From positions 1 through 38,253 of the forward strand of contig DXCU01000013.1 in the NCBI GenBank assembly GCA_019115845.1: DNA of 38,253 nucleotides. Direction: 5' to 3'. The notes under the pieces were generated by a model. That model saw only the letters and a list, made by a program, of their open reading frames with translations, made no database searches and had not been told where the DNA came from. Position numbers and translations under genes: made by a program. Shown here piece by piece: positions 1-7,293 of the stretch (the first letter of the stretch is position 1; every line of letters begins with the position of its first letter). The stretch is from Candidatus Rubneribacter avistercoris (lineage in GTDB: Bacteria > Actinomycetota > Coriobacteriia > Coriobacteriales > Eggerthellaceae).

Positions 1-57
1 GCCGATGGTGCCGATGTTAACATGCGGCTTGGAACGCTCGAACTTCTCCTTAGCCAT
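1..57 (-). CDS. tuf: Elongation factor Tu (N-terminal fragment)
   Basis: Only the first 19 codons are in the window; the gene runs off the left edge. The start MAKEKFERSKPHVNIGTIG is the canonical EF-Tu N-terminus leading into the G1 loop. EF-Tu is the GTPase that delivers aminoacyl-tRNA to the ribosome. An AGGAGG site lies just upstream of the ATG at 55-57. The gene is downstream of three tRNA genes on the same strand, a tRNA-tuf arrangement known from many bacteria. Expression probably depends on readthrough of the hairpin at 95-133, because no room for a separate promoter is seen between that hairpin and the start. Confidence 0.97.
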   Translation of the reverse strand, partial: MAKEKFERSKPHVNIGTIG

Positions 58-94
58 GTGTCATCCTCCTTATAGGGTTCGCTCTCGCGAAAAC

Positions 95-133
95 AAAACA
101 AAAAACAACGACGCGTCCGACAAAGCGGACGCG
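95..133 (-). terminator. Terminator-like hairpin between tRNA-CAT and tuf
   Basis: On the minus strand an 8-bp perfect stem (112-119 with 126-133, loop 120-125) is followed at once by a T-rich run (about 95-111). This is the layout of a Rho-independent terminator. It lies between the last tRNA and tuf, so it may end most tRNA transcripts while letting part continue into tuf. Confidence 0.75.
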
Positions 134-144
134 ATGAGATGCGA

Positions 145-221
145 TGGTAGCGGTGACTGGATTTGAACCAGTGACGCCACGGGTATGAACCGTGTGCTCT
201 GACCAACTGAGCTACACCGCC
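145..221 (-). tRNA. tRNA with CAT anticodon (probably elongator Met)
   Basis: A 77-nt cloverleaf including an encoded CCA end. The anticodon stem CACGG/CCGTG encloses loop TTCATAC, giving anticodon CAT. The T-loop GGTTCAAATCC is standard. It lacks the initiator-type C1-A72 mismatch and the GGG/CCC anticodon stem, so it is not initiator tRNA. A tRNA-Ile2 with modified CAT cannot be excluded by eye. Confidence 0.9.
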
Positions 222-229
222 GTTTAGCA

Positions 230-305
<76 letters not shown>

Positions 306-311
306 AAAAGA

Positions 312-396
312 TGGTGGGCGCGCTAGGATTCGAACCTAGGTAGGCAGAGCCAACGGGTTTACAGCCCGTCCCCTTTAACCACTCGGGCACACGCCC
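312..396 (-). tRNA. tRNA-Tyr (GTA)
   Basis: An 85-nt class II tRNA with a long variable arm and an encoded CCA. The acceptor GGGCGTG pairs with CGCGCCC. The anticodon loop CTGTAAA gives GTA for Tyr. It is the first gene of the tRNA-tuf transcription unit, about 70 nt downstream of the predicted transcription start. Confidence 0.96.
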
Positions 397-474
397 CTGT
401 TTCGCTGCTCAATTCATGTGTATTATCAAGCTGCCTGCTGCGGTTCCGCTTGCGCCGAACTCGCGAGCAGGTGA

Positions 475-503
475 ATAATACGCTAGGATCACAGGTGTGT
501 CAA
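475..503 (-). promoter_or_regulatory. Strong sigma-70-type promoter of the tRNA-tuf unit
   Basis: On the minus strand TTGACA (498-503) and TATTAT (475-480) are separated by exactly 17 nt. The -35 is consensus and the -10 is 5 of 6. It faces the tRNA genes, and the predicted start is near 468. This is one of the best promoters in the window, as expected for tRNA and EF-Tu genes. Confidence 0.88.
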
Positions 504-577
504 CTGCCTACACGCCCCCGGGCGTGTCTCCACGATTCCTCCGTTTCTCGACCGCAAGGCTTCGAGCACACGGCCCG

Positions 578-1111
578 TCAGGCTTTTCGCCGGCGGTCCG
601 CCTCCTCGCAGGCGGCCAGGACCTCGACGAGGGGCCGATACGCGGCCACGAGGTCTGCAAGGCGCATGCGGGCGTTCGCCGCGCTCGTGGAGGGAAGGGG
701 CACATGCCGCACGCCGGGAAGCATGCGAGCGCTGTGGCGGCGGTAGAGCTCGGCCGCCTTCGATCCGGTGGTGAACACGGCCGCCAGGTCTGCCTTACGC
801 GCGATTCGCGACAGGTCGTTGGGCTTGGGGTCGCGTATGCTCGCATCGGAGGCGCCCTCTATGGTGCACGAACCCAGCACGTCCCACATCGCTATCCCGC
901 GCTCCAGCAGAAACGACCGCCTCGCCTGCGCGCCCACGGGCCCTGGGCAGCCGAACAGGGCGCCGAGCACCTTCCAGAAGCGGTTCTGGGGATGCGCGTA
1001 GTAAAACCCCGCCTCCCGCGAGGCCGGCGAGGGCATGGTCCCCAGGACCAGGACGCGCGAGCGCCCGTCGAACACGGGCGCTATCCCATGGCGAACCGTC
1101 TGCGGCTCCAC
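578..1111 (-). CDS. DNA-deoxyinosine/uracil glycosylase (UDG superfamily, family 6 type)
   Basis: A 177-residue base-excision repair enzyme that likely removes deaminated bases (hypoxanthine, uracil) from DNA. Visible motifs are GTMPSP (24-29), HPQNRFW (40-46), MWDVLGSC (75-82), FTTGSKA (113-119) and LPSTSAANAR (139-148). The second and last are the signature blocks of the HDG/UDG family 6, and the length fits the family. The start is a GTG at 1109-1111 behind a GGGGGAGGAG site. It follows the PEBP gene by 23 nt on the same strand, so the two are probably cotranscribed. The exact base preference is inferred from the family and not visible in sequence. Confidence 0.87.
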   Translation of the reverse strand: MEPQTVRHGIAPVFDGRSRVLVLGTMPSPASREAGFYYAHPQNRFWKVLGALFGCPGPVGAQARRSFLLERGIAMWDVLGSCTIEGASDASIRDPKPNDLSRIARKADLAAVFTTGSKAAELYRRHSARMLPGVRHVPLPSTSAANARMRLADLVAAYRPLVEVLAACEEADRRRKA

Positions 1112-1134
1112 GCCTTCGCTCCTCCCCCGCCCGG

Positions 1135-1647
1135 CTACGCGCGGCTTGGCAGCTCGAGGGCGGCCTTCGCCAGCACGTGCCCGCGAATGGCGCGGCGAAA
1201 CTCGTTGAGGTAGTAGCCCTCGGCCAAATCCAGCTCGCAGTCAAGCGCGTACACCGTGAGCGTGTACTCGTGCGTCCGATCGGGCGGGCACGGACCGGCG
1301 TAGCGGCAAACGATGCGCGGGTCGGTGTGCGACCCCGCAAGCGAGGACCAGTCGCTGTTCAAGCCCTGCACGCACGGCACGGCGCCCGAAGCGCTCGCGT
1401 CTTCGGGGATGAGCCGCGTATCGGCCGGAAAGTTGCAGGCGAGCCAGTGTATCCAGCAGAAGCCGCCCACCGGCACGGCGTCGAAGTCCACGAACGAGAG
1501 CGCGAGCGTGCGCGCGCCCTCGGGCACGTCGTCGACCTCGATGGGAAACGACCGCACGGCGTGGCCGTCTATCTGGTACTCGTCGGGCGCGTACTTGCCG
1601 AACCGGTCCGGCAGCATCCCGTCTTCCAACTCCACCCGAATGCGCAT
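1135..1647 (-). CDS. PEBP family protein (YbhB/YbcL-like, Raf kinase inhibitor homologue)
   Basis: A 170-residue cytosolic protein with no signal peptide. Family landmarks are DFDAVP (54-59, the DPDAP-like block), WIHWLACNFPADT (65-77), a YAGPCPP segment (116-122) and VYALD (132-136). These line the small anion-binding pocket of phosphatidylethanolamine-binding proteins. The function in bacteria is poorly defined, and the ligand cannot be told here. A GGAGGG site precedes the ATG. Its upstream neighbour is the NlpC/P60 gene, with a terminator hairpin between them, so expression may be by readthrough or from a promoter I could not see in the 69-nt gap. Confidence 0.88.
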   Translation of the reverse strand: MRIRVELEDGMLPDRFGKYAPDEYQIDGHAVRSFPIEVDDVPEGARTLALSFVDFDAVPVGGFCWIHWLACNFPADTRLIPEDASASGAVPCVQGLNSDWSSLAGSHTDPRIVCRYAGPCPPDRTHEYTLTVYALDCELDLAEGYYLNEFRRAIRGHVLAKAALELPSRA

Positions 1648-1673
1648 GGCGCGCCTCCCTCCGTCATCAAAAG

Positions 1674-1697
1674 AAGGGAGGGCCGAAGCCCTCCCTT
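1674..1697 (-). terminator. Rho-independent terminator of the NlpC/P60 gene
   Basis: A 10-bp perfect stem (1674-1683 with 1688-1697) closes a 4-nt loop. On the minus strand it is followed by TTCTTTTGATG. It begins 20 nt past the NlpC/P60 stop codon and lies before the PEBP gene. Confidence 0.8.
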
Positions 1698-1716
1698 TCC
1701 CGCAAGCTCGTTGTCG

Positions 1717-2907
1717 CTAGAACTGCAGCGCGTTCGTGAAGCCCGACCAGGACAGCGGGTCGGTGTCGCGCACAAGCGCTCCGAAGGTGGGCGCATGCAC
1801 GTAGTGGGAGCCGCCGTAGCTGCAGGCGATGCCCACATGGCCGTAGCGCCACAGCACGTCGCCGGGTCGCGCCTGAGACACAGGCACAATGTTGGCTGCG
1901 GCAGCATACTGGGCCTCGCTCTGATGGGGCAGATAGCGGCCGACCTGACGGTAGGCCCACGTGACCAAGCCCGAGCAGTCGAAGGCGTCGGGACCCTCGG
2001 CACCCCAGACGTACGGGCAGCCGATGCGGCTCATGGCGTAGCTCACCACGGCGCTGTAATCGCCCACGCTGCCGCCACCGCCGCCGCTGGTACCGGGATT
2101 GCTCGGATACACGACGGTGGAGCCACCGCCGCCGCCATTGCCGCCACCGCCGCCGTTGTCGACAACTCCTCCGCCGCCGTTGCCGCCACCGCCGCCGGAA
2201 CCCTGCTGCGCCGCCTGGGCGGCGGCCGCAGCCTCGGCCTCGGCCTGCGCCTGAGCGGCCGCTGCGGCCGCCGCCGCAGCCTGCTCCTGCAAGAGGAGCT
2301 CCTGCGCCTCGGCGTCAAGGGAGTTCACCAGCTCCGTGGCGTTGGCCACCTTCGCCTGGACCTCCGCCTGGATCCGGCCCGCCTCGTCCGCTTTCTGGGA
2401 GGCTATCTGCTCCTGACGGGCGTACTCCTCCTTGGCGGCCTCGCGCTCCTCGCGCAGGGCCTTGGTCTCGTCCACCATCTTCGAGTCGTTCTCGTTCATC
2501 TGGTTCAGAAGATCCCAGTTCTGCGTGAACTCCTCGAAGGTGGTGGCGCCCAGGACGAAGTCGATGAAGCTGGACGAACCGGAGCGGTACATGCTGCGGG
2601 CGCGCGTGCCCAGCTTGTCCTGCAGGTTGGCTATCTGGTTGTTGGTCTCGTCTATCTTGGCCTGCTCGGCCTCCATGGCGGCCTGCGCGGCATCGCGCTC
2701 GCTGACCGCGGCGTAGTAGTTGATCTCCGCCGCCTCGAGGTCGGCCTGCAACCCTATCAGCTGGTTGCGGACGGCGTCTGCTTCGGCCTGCTTCTCCGCA
2801 GCCGTCTCTCCGAACGCGGTGGACGGGGCTACCAAAGAAAGGGCGCCGATCGCTGCGGCACCGCTGATGAACGCTCGCCTGTCTATTCCGATTATATGCT
2901 CGCTCAT
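1717..2907 (-). CDS. Tat-exported NlpC/P60 (C40) peptidoglycan hydrolase with coiled coil
   Basis: A 396-residue secreted cell-wall endopeptidase. The start at 2905-2907 is chosen because AGGAGG sits 7 nt upstream; an in-frame start 18 codons earlier lacks such a site. A twin-arginine signal (DRRAFISG, 9-16) precedes a hydrophobic stretch ending in AFGE near residue 33. Residues about 35-205 form a charged coiled coil with NlpC-associated spacing. An Ala/Gln-rich segment follows, then a Gly-rich linker around 236-285. The C-terminal NlpC/P60 domain has FDCSGL (catalytic Cys near 310), YGHVGIA (His near 355) and HYVHAP. The enzyme probably cuts D-Glu to diamino acid bonds in stem peptides. Coiled coil plus linker suggests control by a partner at the division site, as for RipA/PcsB-like proteins, but that is inference. 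Confidence 0.92.
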   Translation of the reverse strand: MSEHIIGIDRRAFISGAAAIGALSLVAPSTAFGETAAEKQAEADAVRNQLIGLQADLEAAEINYYAAVSERDAAQAAMEAEQAKIDETNNQIANLQDKLGTRARSMYRSGSSSFIDFVLGATTFEEFTQNWDLLNQMNENDSKMVDETKALREEREAAKEEYARQEQIASQKADEAGRIQAEVQAKVANATELVNSLDAEAQELLLQEQAAAAAAAAAQAQAEAEAAAAAQAAQQGSGGGGGNGGGGVVDNGGGGGNGGGGGSTVVYPSNPGTSGGGGGSVGDYSAVVSYAMSRIGCPYVWGAEGPDAFDCSGLVTWAYRQVGRYLPHQSEAQYAAAANIVPVSQARPGDVLWRYGHVGIACSYGGSHYVHAPTFGALVRDTDPLSWSGFTNALQF

Positions 2908-2959
2908 GCGAAAGCCTCCTAGATTGAGCACGTGGTACGTACGGGCAAAAGCTGAACGC

Positions 2960-2987
2960 ATGATACCACGTTTGCCCCGATGAACAA
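2960..2987 (-). promoter_or_regulatory. Promoter of the NlpC/P60 gene
   Basis: On the minus strand TTGTTC (2982-2987) and TATCAT (2960-2965) are 16 nt apart. The -10 is preceded by TGG, making an extended -10. The predicted start is about 45 nt upstream of the ATG. The same 10-mer TGGTATCATG recurs at two other predicted promoters in the window. Confidence 0.6.
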
Positions 2988-3137
2988 AAAGCGGTGTGGA
3001 GGCGTTTCATAAGCCCTGCTCATGATGCCGACAACGCCCAACCCGGCTCCCCCAAACCATTTGAGAGCCAATGAATAGGCTTTCCATCTGGGAAAACGCC
3101 GCACACCACCGGTTGTGGACGCCGGTCTACATGTAGT

Positions 3138-3173
3138 GGCGGCCCCGCCCTCCCGAAAGAGGACGGGGCCGCC
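3138..3173 (-). terminator. GC-rich hairpin after the PutP-type symporter
   Basis: A 15-bp stem with one C-A mismatch (3138-3152 with 3159-3173) closes a 6-nt loop, 27 nt past the symporter stop. No clear T-run follows on the minus strand, so it may be a weak or factor-assisted terminator. The rest of the gap to 2988 shows no gene. Confidence 0.65.
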
Positions 3174-3199
3174 GAGGGCCGCACGCAAAAACCGAGCCT

Positions 3200-4765
3200 C
3201 TACTTCGCGTCGCTCGCGTCCATGTAATGGTCGAACTCGTGCAGGACCTCTTCCGACGGCGCGGGCGTGAGCTTGGACACCACGACGATGGCGAGCAGCG
3301 CCACCAAAAACGCGGGCAGCAGCTCGTAGATGCCGAACACGCCGCCGAGCGGCTTCACCAGATTGTGCCACACGAGCACCGTCGCCGTTCCGGCCACCAT
3401 GCCCGCGAGGGCGCCCTGCATGGTGGTGCGGCGCCAGTACAGGCTGCACAGCATGAGCGGCCCGAACGAGGCGCCCAGCCCCGCCCAGGCGTAGGACACC
3501 ACGCCGAAGATGGACGAGTTCTCGTCGTAGGCGACGAAGATGCCGAACAGGAACACCGCGATGAGCGTTAGGCGCGCCACAATCATGACCTGCCGGTCGG
3601 TGGCGTCGCGCTTGATGACGCCGCGGAAGATGTTCTCCGCCACCGACGAACCGGCGATCAGCAGGTAAGACGACGACGAGCTCATGGACGCCGCCAGGAT
3701 GCCCGACACCACCACGCCGCACAGAAACGACGGGAGCAGCATCTGCGAGAGCACGACGAACACGTTCTCGGCGGAAGCCTGCGTGCCGAACTGCGTGGGG
3801 ATGAGGGCGCGTCCGGCCAGGCCGATGGCCACGGCGCAGAACAGCGAGATGACCACCCACACCACGGCGATGTGGCGCGAGCGCTTGATCTCGGTGGCGC
3901 TGCGGATGCCCATGAAGCGCACGAGCACATGCGGCATGCCGAAGTACCCCAGGCCCCATGCCAGCATGGACACAATGCTGAGCAGGCCGTACTCGGCGGG
4001 TCCGGCGAACTGGGCGCCGCCTTCCATCACCTGGGCCCCCGCGCTGTCGAGCACCGGGACGGCTATTTGGGTGCCGCTCAAAAAGCCGGGGATGGCCTGC
4101 AGCACCGCCACGGTGTTCTCCACGCCGCCCGCCGCGGTCACGCTGCCCACGACCACCACCGCCAGGGCGAAGAACATAAGGCAGCCTTGGACGAAGTCGG
4201 TGGCCACCACGGACAGGTAGCCGCCCACGAGCGTGTACAGGAACACGACGATGGCGCCGAGCACCATCATGGTGGCGTAGTCCAGCCCGAACAGCGTGTT
4301 GAACAGCTTGCCGCATGTGACGAAGCAGCTGCCCACGTACACGCAGAAAAACACCATGATGATGACCGCCGCCACCGTGGAGACGATGTTCTTATGGTCG
4401 TGGAAGCGCTTGCTGAAGAACTCGGGCAGGGTGATGGAGTCCCCCGCCACCACCGAGTAGCGGCGCAGGCGCTCGGCGACGAGCTTCCAGTTGAGGTACG
4501 TCCCGATGGCCAGGCCGATGGCCGTCCACATGGCGTCCGACGCCCCGGTGAAGTACGCCACGCCCGGAAGGCCCATGAGCAGGTAACCCGACATGTCCGA
4601 CGCCTCGGCCGACAGAGCCGTCAGCCACGGGCCGACGCCCCGCCCTCCCAAGAAGTACTCGGCGGTGGACGAATTGGAGCGCTTCGCGTACACGAAGCCG
4701 ATGGTCAAAACGACGATGAAGTATATGAGCATCGCCAAAACGACCAGAAAGTCGTTGGAAGCCAC
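3200..4765 (-). CDS. putP: Sodium/solute symporter, PutP (proline) type
   Basis: A 521-residue integral membrane protein of the SSS family, with about 13 hydrophobic segments and a short charged C-terminal tail. The N-terminal block SAEASDMSGYLLMGLPG (52-68) is almost the same as in E. coli PutP, where the Asp and Ser of ASDMSG bind Na+; here they are D57 and S59. It likely takes up L-proline with Na+. The start is GTG (4763-4765) behind AAGGGGGAG; no ATG fits better. It is divergent from the aminotransferase gene and closed by the hairpin at 3138-3173. Proline specificity is inferred from the motif and the length, which are close to PutP. Confidence 0.9.
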   Translation of the reverse strand: MASNDFLVVLAMLIYFIVVLTIGFVYAKRSNSSTAEYFLGGRGVGPWLTALSAEASDMSGYLLMGLPGVAYFTGASDAMWTAIGLAIGTYLNWKLVAERLRRYSVVAGDSITLPEFFSKRFHDHKNIVSTVAAVIIMVFFCVYVGSCFVTCGKLFNTLFGLDYATMMVLGAIVVFLYTLVGGYLSVVATDFVQGCLMFFALAVVVVGSVTAAGGVENTVAVLQAIPGFLSGTQIAVPVLDSAGAQVMEGGAQFAGPAEYGLLSIVSMLAWGLGYFGMPHVLVRFMGIRSATEIKRSRHIAVVWVVISLFCAVAIGLAGRALIPTQFGTQASAENVFVVLSQMLLPSFLCGVVVSGILAASMSSSSSYLLIAGSSVAENIFRGVIKRDATDRQVMIVARLTLIAVFLFGIFVAYDENSSIFGVVSYAWAGLGASFGPLMLCSLYWRRTTMQGALAGMVAGTATVLVWHNLVKPLGGVFGIYELLPAFLVALLAIVVVSKLTPAPSEEVLHEFDHYMDASDAK

Positions 4766-4815
4766 GTGCTCCCCCTTTCCCTGCCTTGCCGAAACGGCGC
4801 ACGTAAGACGAGCGG

Positions 4816-4821
4816 ATTATA
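4816..4821 (-). promoter_or_regulatory. -10 element for the symporter gene
   Basis: A perfect TATAAT on the minus strand, about 50 nt upstream of the GTG start. No good -35 is visible at 16-18 nt spacing, so another factor or an activator may help. Confidence 0.45.
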
Positions 4822-4895
4822 CGCCATAACCGGACGCGCGGGGGCGACTATTCGCCGGGACGCGCCTCTTCGGGCGTGGCAGGCCGCGCTTACCT

Positions 4896-4901
4896 TATAC
4901 T
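4896..4901 (+). promoter_or_regulatory. -10 element for the aminotransferase gene
   Basis: TATACT on the plus strand, 41 nt upstream of the ATG at 4943. No convincing -35 is seen. Together with the opposite TATAAT at 4816-4821 it marks a short divergent promoter region. Confidence 0.45.
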
Positions 4902-4942
4902 GTAGAGCATCGCAACCGAAAGCGGACACGGAAGGACGCGCT

Positions 4943-6229
4943 ATGACGGCGTACGCACAACGAGGCCACGAAGAGCTCCAAAAGATCAAGGACCGCCTGG
5001 AGGAGGAGCACGCCGCCATCAAAGCGCGGGGGCTTGCGCTCAACATGGCGCGCGGCAAGCCCTCGAAGGCGCAGCTCGACCTCAGCATGCCCCTGCTTTC
5101 GGCCGTGACCTCGCTTGAGGAGTGCGCGGCCGCCAACGGCACCGACTGCCGCAACTACGGCGTGGTCGACGGCCTGCCCGAGGCCAAAAAGCTCATGGCC
5201 GTCCTGCTGGACGACGAGCCTGACAACGTGATCGTGCTCGGCAACGCAAGCCTCAACGCCATGTACGACGCCATGGCGCGTTGCTGGATGTTCGGCACGC
5301 TGGACTCCGCGCCGTGGTGCGAGCTTGATTCGGTGAAGTGGATCTGCCCCTCCCCCGGATACGACCGGCACTTCGCCGTAACCGAGGAGTTCGGTATCCA
5401 GATGATCCCCGTGCCCATGACCGCCGAGGGGCCCGACATGGACGAGGTGGAGCGCATCGTTGCCTCCGATGTGTCCGTGAAGGGCATCTGGTGCGTGCCG
5501 AAGTACGCCAACCCCACCGGCGCCACCTATTCCGACAAGACGGTGCGCCGCCTGGCCGCCATGGAATGCGCCGCCGAGGACTTCCGCATCTTCTGGGACA
5601 ACGCCTACGGCGTGCACCATCTGTTCGACGAAGAGGCCGAACAGGACCGGCTGCTCGACATCGCCGCCGCATGCCGGGAGGCCGGCACCCCCGACCGCCC
5701 GTTCAAATTCGCCTCCACCTCAAAGATCACCTTTCCCGGCGCGGGCATCTCGGCGATGGCCTCAAGCCCCGCGAACCTCGCCGAGGCCAAAAGGCGCATG
5801 AGCGCGCAAACCATCGGCCACGACAAGCTCAACCAGCTGCGCCACGTGCGCTTTTTGCGCGACGCCGAGGGGATTGCGGCGCACATGTCCAAGCACGCCG
5901 CCATCCTGCGCCCGAAGTTCGAACTGGTGGACGCCAAGCTTCAGGAGGGGCTGGCCGAGGTGGGAGGATGCTCGTGGAGCACGCCGCGAGGCGGTTACTT
6001 CGTGTCGTTCGACGCCCCGGACGGCTGCGCCAAGCGCATCGTGGCCCTGGCGAAGGAGGCCGGCGTCACCTTGACCCGCGCCGGCGCAACCTACCCCTAC
6101 GGGTTGGATCCGCGCGACTCCAACATCCGCATCGCCCCTTCCCTGCCCCCCATCGAGGAGCTTGAAGAGGCCCTGGACGCGTTCGTCGTCTGCGTGAAGC
6201 TGGCCTACGCGGAAAAGCTTCTGGGATAA
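4943..6229 (+). CDS. PLP-dependent aminotransferase class I/II (aspartate aminotransferase, PF12897-like)
   Basis: A 428-residue cytosolic transaminase. The ATG at 4943 is preceded by GGAAGGA; the open frame extends far upstream but that part is antisense to the symporter gene. The N-terminal NMARGKPS, the YANPTGATYSD block (near 187), WDNAYGVHHL (near 219) and STSKITFPGAG with the PLP-binding lysine at about K261 fit the Asp_aminotransf subgroup known from Corynebacterium AspT. It probably interconverts aspartate/2-oxoglutarate and oxaloacetate/glutamate. The downstream 306-residue gene starts 15 nt after the stop, so the two are likely one operon. Substrate is inferred from the family only. 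Confidence 0.88.
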   Translation: MTAYAQRGHEELQKIKDRLEEEHAAIKARGLALNMARGKPSKAQLDLSMPLLSAVTSLEECAAANGTDCRNYGVVDGLPEAKKLMAVLLDDEPDNVIVLGNASLNAMYDAMARCWMFGTLDSAPWCELDSVKWICPSPGYDRHFAVTEEFGIQMIPVPMTAEGPDMDEVERIVASDVSVKGIWCVPKYANPTGATYSDKTVRRLAAMECAAEDFRIFWDNAYGVHHLFDEEAEQDRLLDIAAACREAGTPDRPFKFASTSKITFPGAGISAMASSPANLAEAKRRMSAQTIGHDKLNQLRHVRFLRDAEGIAAHMSKHAAILRPKFELVDAKLQEGLAEVGGCSWSTPRGGYFVSFDAPDGCAKRIVALAKEAGVTLTRAGATYPYGLDPRDSNIRIAPSLPPIEELEEALDAFVVCVKLAYAEKLLG

Positions 6230-6244
6230 GGAGGGCGAAGGCGC

Positions 6245-7165
6245 ATGGAGAGCATCGCCACGGGGGTGTCGAACCTCCTTGCCGCGCTCAACGCCGACGC
6301 GGCGAAGGAGCTGCGCATAGCCCAGAACAACCAGCGGTTCAAAAACGCCGTCATCAGAACCTGGCCCGAAAACCCCGACGTCGCCGCCTACCTGCTCGCC
6401 CACGTCAACGCGCTCTACGTGGCCAAAGACAAGGCGCCGCGCAAAGGGCGCGGCAAGGACAAGGACCCCGTGGTGCTCGGCGTCTACCTTGACAACTCCC
6501 ACGCCAGGTCGGAGATCAACGCCCGCCGCGAGCTGCTCAAGCTCGCCCTCGCCCAGGAGGGCATGCACGTCGACGAGGTGCGCGACCATCCCGCCATGTA
6601 CGACATGAAGGACCGCCACCTCTACCCCAACGCTGTTGAGCGCACGGCCAACTTCTTCGGGCAAACGCCGCCCGACGACCCGTTTTGCCGCCGCGCGAAG
6701 CCCGCCGAAGGCAGCAGGGCGGGCGCGGACCAATCCGATCTGCTGGAGATCCTCAAGCGCGCGTTCTGCTTGTCGTTTCCCGACATCGAGCACGCCTGGG
6801 CGGTGCTCGAGAAGGTGGAGGGCGCCGCTTTGACCGAGGCGAGGTTCAACAAGAACGCCTCCCACAGCGCGCAGCGCTATCGCTGCCACCTCTACGTCGA
6901 CGCCGCGCATCTGGAGGGCGTGCGGAAGATCATCGCGCGCTTCGGCGACACCGTTGCATCCCGCGCGAAGCGGCTCCGTTTGCTCATCTGCGAGATATGC
7001 GTGCATCCAAGCCCGGAGGCGCTGCACGGGCGGCAGGCTTTCCCCCGCTCAGGCCGCCCCGAGCCCTTGGGGGATCTCGACCTTCAGGAGCTGCGCTCTG
7101 AATCCGCCCGCGTGGCCGCCGAGGTGCGCGCCAAGGTGCGGGGACGCGCCCGCAGCTCGTTTTAG
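6245..7165 (+). CDS. Hypothetical protein, 306 residues, not recognised
   Basis: I do not recognise this family. AGGAGGG lies 9 nt before the ATG, and GC use resembles its neighbours, so it looks like a real gene. The protein is soluble, without a signal peptide or membrane helices. It has a basic patch PRKGRGKDKD around 65-74, a conserved-looking segment YLDNSHARSEINARRELLKLA cut by position 81-101, and a Cys pair ICEIC in the C-terminal third near 247-251. It is coupled to the aminotransferase gene (15 nt gap) and followed by a strong hairpin. The basic patch suggests nucleic-acid contact, but that is a guess. Confidence 0.75.
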   Translation: MESIATGVSNLLAALNADAAKELRIAQNNQRFKNAVIRTWPENPDVAAYLLAHVNALYVAKDKAPRKGRGKDKDPVVLGVYLDNSHARSEINARRELLKLALAQEGMHVDEVRDHPAMYDMKDRHLYPNAVERTANFFGQTPPDDPFCRRAKPAEGSRAGADQSDLLEILKRAFCLSFPDIEHAWAVLEKVEGAALTEARFNKNASHSAQRYRCHLYVDAAHLEGVRKIIARFGDTVASRAKRLRLLICEICVHPSPEALHGRQAFPRSGRPEPLGDLDLQELRSESARVAAEVRAKVRGRARSSF

Positions 7166-7227
7166 GGGCGGCTGCCAATCCTCGCAAGGCGCGGCCAAGG
7201 GCGCCAAGCAGCCTCGCAGGCAAAAAA

Positions 7228-7257
7228 GGGAAGGCCCCGGCGATCCGGGGCCTTCCC
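7228..7257. terminator. Convergent terminator between the hypothetical gene and nifJ
   Basis: A 13-bp perfect stem (7228-7240 with 7245-7257) with a 4-nt loop. On the minus strand TTTTTT follows at once, so it is a strong intrinsic terminator for nifJ. It is also placed to stop plus-strand transcripts, though no T-run follows in that direction. Confidence 0.88.
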
Positions 7258-7293
7258 ATGCGGTTTGCGATCAGGAACCGAAAGCGCAGGGCG

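Noticed and set aside
2908..3135. c-di-AMP (ydaO-type) riboswitch before the NlpC/P60 gene
   Set aside because: Such riboswitches often precede cell-wall hydrolase genes, and a GGGGGAGCCGGG stretch caught the eye. The rest of the conserved core is not there, and a plausible promoter lies only about 50 nt from the start.
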